This document shows, in pieces, positions 58,973 to 64,000 of a stretch of 64,000 nucleotides of DNA. The notes under the pieces were generated by a model. That model was not told the DNA's origin, searched no databases, and was given only the letters and a program-made list of their open reading frames with translations. The stretch comes from Vicia villosa (taxonomy: Eukaryota > Streptophyta > Magnoliopsida > Fabales > Fabaceae): NCBI RefSeq assembly GCF_029867415.1, contig NW_026705784.1, positions 248,001 to 312,000 on the forward strand. Direction: 5' to 3'. Numbering within the stretch: position 1 is the first letter of the stretch; every line of letters starts with the position of its first letter. A program made the translations under genes and the position numbers.

Positions 58973-61900
58973 TGTCGCCTCGGTTTTTTTTGTGGGATGC
59001 GAACTGACTCTTCTTTTATTTTTAAGTTGTGAAAATCAGAGAGTCGCCACCGACTTTTATTTTATCCAATTAAGGAAAGGTTTATAAAAGAAACAGAAAA
59101 AGACCTTAAAGAGATTTTGGGTACGGGGGTAAGTTATACAAAGGGAAGGTGTTAGCACCCTTTGTATCCATGGTTATCCATGGGCTCTTAATTGCTTAGC
59201 TCACTTGTTTGAATTGTTTGTTTTGCTTGAAATGCTTGTATGTGGTTTTAAATATTTTGTAAAGAGTTAACTTTGTAATGATCCTTGTGCGGATGTATAC
59301 AAAGTATTTACCTTTCGAAAGATATTTTGATGGTTTGAAAAAAAGATTTTTAACTTCGTAATGATCCTTGTTTGGATATATACAAAGTGTAGTCTTTTGA
59401 AAGTTTGTTTTTAAAAAAACAGTGATGTGTAAGAGCTTTTGTTGTTTTTGATTGAGCAAGCAATTAGGAGGTATACCCTAAGTTTATAAGGTTCTTTCCT
59501 ATTCCTTTAGAAAATTTTCCTTGACTGGATACAGACAGAAATTTGAATTGTATTTGAAACAGTAAGATTTGATTTTGAAAAGAGTAACAGAGGGATTACC
59601 CTAAGAGGTGCAAGTGTGATTGTATTTTGTTTTCAAATATGTTATCTTTGAGATTAGTGATCTAGCGCTTCAATTTTTATTCTTGACATACACGCAGTTT
59701 TATATGTACAGAAATTAAAGTGCGGGAATGTAAAATGCGAAAAGTAAATCTATGCTATTACATGAATTTGACAACCTATACACTTATCTATGAATTTAAA
59801 TTGCAATAAGATAAAGGGAACATATTTTTGGATTTTTTTAGATGGTGTTAATTTAATTAAAAGGTTAAGAATTTGAAATAAAATTTGAACCTAAAAAAAA
59901 ATTAAGTCTAAAATATGTCCAAATTGTTTGTTAATTAATTTTAAAATGAAATTAATTTTTTTTTTTGTGATTTTTGAAATTACTAAATTAATTAACATAT
60001 AATTATACAAATAATTATACACATAAATTAAACTTAAGGATAAAAATAATCTAAATATGTACAAAATTAGTTTATAATATATAAACTTAATTTAATAACA
60101 AGAAAATATTTTTTTCTGATTTTTTGATAGGTTAGAAATAATTAAAAGGGAAATATATGAATATATATTGATTAATTAAACAAAATATTTTAATTATTAA
60201 GAAAAATAAAATATTTTTGTGTCAAAACTAATACAATATTTTATCAACCTAAAAATATTTTTTGCATAATTTTTTGATTTTTAAAACTATTTTAAAATAA
60301 TTTTACAAAGAAAATTAAATAAAATAGAAAATATTTAAATATGTGGTCCTATGCGTTTGATCTATGAGGGAGTATGGTGTACATGCGTTTATGGGTGTGT
60401 GATGATGATACAGTGATGATCCAAGGGCTGTGATTTAAGGCACATGGTAGTCTTGAGAAAGGGTAAAGCATTGAATTTGTGGGGATGACTAAAGTCAGAC
60501 TGGGTCCACCACATCCTGCGTGGACCAATGGAAATGGAAAGAGGAAGAGTTGAAATGTTGACTGGCCAGCCACATGATGCCACGCGAGTGGAGAGAGGAG
60601 TCAACATTGACTGGCGAACCACGCTTGGACGCGTGGTCGTCTTCAACCTCCGTCTCCTTCAGCTTTTTTTCTACGCGAATTGTGGCGGTTTTAACCACCA
60701 TTTTTTTCTTCGCAGAACCGCCATTATTACCAGTGCTCATAACCTGCAAAATTGGAGCCAAACAAAAAACAACCAGCCCAGATCCACTTAAATTTTCCTC
60801 CTGAACATGAATATGGGGTTAGTTTCTTCATTTGAGCACGTTAAGTATGAAAACGAAGAGATTGAAGCTTTGAGCTTCAAACATGGCACACAATGGTTCA
60901 GGGCTTTAGGCTTACATGTGACACGTCAAACCTACTCCATATGATCTCAGGAAGCTAACATAGTCATTAGTTTTCATTTAAACATGCTTATAATGGAAAT
61001 ATTAGAAGTTGAAAATATGCATGAGTATGTTACTTTTGAAACATGAGTTCTATGAGCATCTAGCCATGAGTAATGATCCAAACTTACTATATTATGTCTT
61101 AAAAGATGATTTGGACAATCAGTTTGAATTGATGATGGCTGGAAACAAGAAAACGAAAATTACAATATTTTGATATTTTTTGTATTTTTTGCAAGTGTTT
61201 TGGCTACTTCTTTGTGGATTTTCGTGTGTGCCCTTGATGCTGAAGTACTCAAGCCATTTATAAGCAATATTGAGTGCTGAAAACTTAAGCAACCAAGCTC
61301 TTGAGTACTTTTGAATTTTTGAGTTTTTTATTAATAAAAACTTTGAAAATCTTGGCCATGGCTTGAATTTTCTTCACCCCTCTTGCCATAGGTCTTCTGT
61401 ACCTCTATGCTTCAGAATTTGAATCAAACTTGGTGACTCATGCTAGAGACAAAGCATTGGATCATTATCTTGGATCATTTCTTTTTTAATTTAACTTTAA
61501 ATGAAGTAAAATTAAATCAAAAAAGAAATAAAAATGTCATGGGCCTAAGATTGGTCGTGGGAGGCCTTAAACATTATTAGGAACATTTTTGGATCGCAAA
61601 TGCTTGGTCCCTTTTGGAAAAAAAACAATTTTGATCAATGTTGGTTTCATGCATTTTCCCAAAAAATGGACAACTTCAACATGGCATAACTCCCTCAATT
61701 TTGATCATATGAAGGAGTTCTTTTACTTTTTAGAAACCTCAAGATATCCTATACAAGCTACTTTGGAAGCTTTTTTGCATTTGGAGAAGTTATCTTGATG
61801 TTATGGGCTTTGACAAAAAACTGCTTTTTGTTGACTTTGAAAATGACCTGTAATGTCTTGACTCATATTTTTCAAATGGTAAATCCAATGACCATGGGAC

Positions 61901-63717
61901 CAATTTCATTTGAAAGATAATTGAATTTCCTTCAAAATAAGCTTTGGTTGTAATTTTTAGGATGAACGAGGAAAGAGTTATGGCCGGTCAAAGTTTAGTT
62001 GACTTTTTAAGAGAAAACCCTAATTTTGAAACTTAGAGTTTTGTCGATTTCTGAACTTTTCTTGATGAATTATGATCAACCATTGATCAAATGATGAATC
62101 TTTTGACAAAATATGGATGTTGACAAAAAATTTCATTTTTGACTGTCTGTTGACTTTTCGGTCAAACTGGTCGTCTGTTGACTGTTTGAGCTGTTGACTG
62201 TGCGTCCGAGCGAATCGAAGTTTGAAAATTTGTCTGGTGGTACTTTGAGACATATGGAGATCCATGAAATCCATTTGAGGTCTCAAAAAACTTGTTCTCC
62301 TGAAAAAAACAAAAACCCTAGTTAGAGACTGTTTGTGTAGGAGACAGTTAGGCGTACCTGATTTTTGTGCAGTGTTGAGTCTCTGCTGATCATGTGATTA
62401 TCAGAAGACTTCTAGAACAAAAATCTTGGAATTTTGAAATGCAAAATATTGATTTGACTGATGGTACAAACACGGAGAATCGTGCTGTCAGCAGGTTTGA
62501 CTGTTAATTGGCTGTTCGGGCATTAACGTAACAGTTAAAGTGAAAACTTAACAGTTAAAGTTAATTTTTTTTCTTTTTTTGTTTTTGTTGTGTTAATGGT
62601 GAAAAATTATTTACATGATTTGTTAGAAAAACAAAAACATAATAAATAAATAAAATATACTGTACGTGAACGAAATTACTGATAATAAAATTGAAAAGGA
62701 TTTAATGCACATAAATAAATATTTAACTAGCAATAAACACACATAATATTATCTCGATAATTAAACAACGGTACAACAGATAGTACAATATTTAATACTG
62801 ACAGTACAAATATTACATAAAAATATAGCGAACAGTACGACAAATATAATGAACGGTACATTATTTGAAAGCGAAAGATACAACAAACTTTAAGTATGAC
62901 GATTAAAAATCCAGGCTATAAACAACAATATATAGATGTACGGGAGTGTAAACATCCCAGGTCCACATTTTTCAGGACTATGCAGACAGAAAAAGGACAT
63001 GATCACCACAAAAACAGTGATGACCACAAGAAGAAACGTATCCACCCACTTTGCCATTTTTGCCGGGGAAGAAGAGGAAATGATTAGGAGATAGTATGAT
63101 AGAAATTTGGGAGATGAGTGAAATTTGATGCAAGATTTTATGGAAAAAATGAGGGGTATCTATAGAGTGAAAAGAGGGATGGAGACGTTGGGGAATGAAG
63201 TGGTACCGTACAAAAAGGAAAGTTTGAATGATAGTAGGTTTTGAAAAAAATACATGGTAGGGTTTGAAAAGAAAGATGTATAGAATAAAGTTAGGATTTG
63301 ATTTGAAAGAAAGAGATTTGAAAAGAAAGAAAGAGATTTGAAAACAATAATATAGTACAAAAATTAGTGGGAAACAAAACCAATAATAATTTAATTGTTA
63401 CCAATACAGTTTGAATCCCCGGACTCTGCACCTGCAAAATTTAATTCTGTACCAATTGCGTCAGTATTATTTATCTGAAAATAAATCTCAAATAAACAGC
63501 GTGTGAAGTGATAAACAGTATTTGGCGTTTGTGTAAGAATAAATTCAACAGCGAACCAAAATACCGTATAAAAATATTCTAAAAAAAAAACTGAGTATTC
63601 ATAAAATCAGGATATTTATGAAATAAAATCCAAGATTATATAAAACTCCCAATTTTTAGACAGAAGTCCGTTGCCTTCTCTTTGAAAAAAGATGCGGGCA
63701 AATTTTGGGGTATAACA
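58973..63717 (-). repeat. Ogre-family LTR (4.7 kb), probably 3' LTR of element C
   Basis: Plus-strand start TGTCGCCTCGG, end GGGGTATAACA, followed by a polypurine tract like those of A and B. It shares GAGTCGCCACCGAC and GGTTATCCATGGGCTCTTAA with the B LTR but diverges strongly elsewhere. A TTGAC/GTCAA cluster lies at 61980-62190. Very AT-rich at 59800-60350. The open frames at 60349-60804 have no family features. It is non-coding. Confidence 0.82.
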
Positions 63718-64000
63718 GTTGCCCCTATTCAATCTTCTTAAACCTGAAGAGACTGATTGGAATCTGAAGGTAGAAGATGATTGAATATTTAGATGCCCTG
63801 AAATTTGCACTTACCTCCACCAGAAGTGATGCTGGAATTTTCATTGAATGCGGTCTGAGAAATGTCGTTGGCGGATCAAAACATTACCTGAGATGGGCTT
63901 TCAGATGCCATCTAGCGAATGTGTTGATGGTTTGTTCATCAGAATGAATCCATTGATTATATCTTGATGAAGGATTTGAACCTCTGCGTTGACCGTTACG
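63718..64000 (-). mobile_element. start of element C internal region (3' end of an Ogre element)
   Basis: GTTGCCCCTATTCAATCTTC followed by TTAAACCTGAAG matches the corresponding segments at 32166 and 48300, so a third minus-strand Ogre element continues beyond the window. Confidence 0.8.

Noticed and set aside
60349..60804. Cluster of overlapping 70-90-codon frames on both strands
   Set aside because: Lies inside the C LTR, with mutual antisense overlap and no domain features.
1..64000. Host genes, tRNA or rRNA genes
   Set aside because: I looked for gene-like exons outside the elements and for tRNA-like cloverleaf blocks and saw none. A dedicated tRNA scan would be needed to exclude a degenerate one.

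Overview
This window looks like gene-free, repeat-saturated nuclear DNA from a plant. The retroelement types (Ogre/Tat-type Ty3-gypsy elements with an intron and an extra ORF1, plus SIRE-like and Tnt1-like Ty1-copia elements) and their density suggest a large-genome legume, most likely tribe Fabeae (pea, vetch, lentil, Lathyrus) or a relative such as Medicago. The organism call is inference. I found no host protein gene, rRNA or tRNA gene. Almost every open frame belongs to a transposable element, and most are broken.

Layout. 1-3541: right part of a SIRE-like copia element (E1) with an internal deletion and its 3' LTR. 3542-4118: an old copia integrase fragment. 4119-4408 and 10540-13686: degenerate copia-type LTR sequence in reverse orientation, split by a hAT-type element (4409-10539, 8-bp target duplication) that itself carries a complete Tnt1/Tork-type copia element (E2, 5091-10120, target duplication TATCA). 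13687-15637: unclassified AT-rich DNA, a TA microsatellite, a 94-bp-arm hairpin MITE and two small hairpin repeats. 15638-24242: a full-length young SIRE-like copia element (E3). 24243-24772: the end of an Ogre-family LTR on the + strand. 24773-27385: the 3' part of a Retand/Tat-like gypsy element, with an antisense, intron-containing ORF on + facing an integrase fragment on -.

The right half is a nest of minus-strand Ogre/Tat elements. Element A (28302-45420, LTRs about 3.87 kb) sits inside the 3' LTR of element B (27386-28301 plus 45559-48299, internal part 48300-58972). It is flanked by an unusually long 138-bp direct duplication. A second LTR (58973-63717) belongs to a third element, C, which continues beyond the window. 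B has ORF1, gag-pro, an intron, RT, two RNase H domains and integrase, broken by nonsense codons. A has an open RT-RNaseH-aRNaseH-integrase exon but no gag or ORF1.

The most striking non-coding signal is an architecture shared by three unrelated LTR families (E1/E3, A, and the reverse LTR at 11934-13686). Each carries an array of paired short palindromes or inverted arms whose centres are 21-23 bp apart, with pairs repeating at roughly 60-75 bp. The palindrome differs in each family (TAGGTCGACCTA, GGAACCGGTTCC, TGATTCGAATCA) and most spacers are not conserved. I know of no named system matching this.
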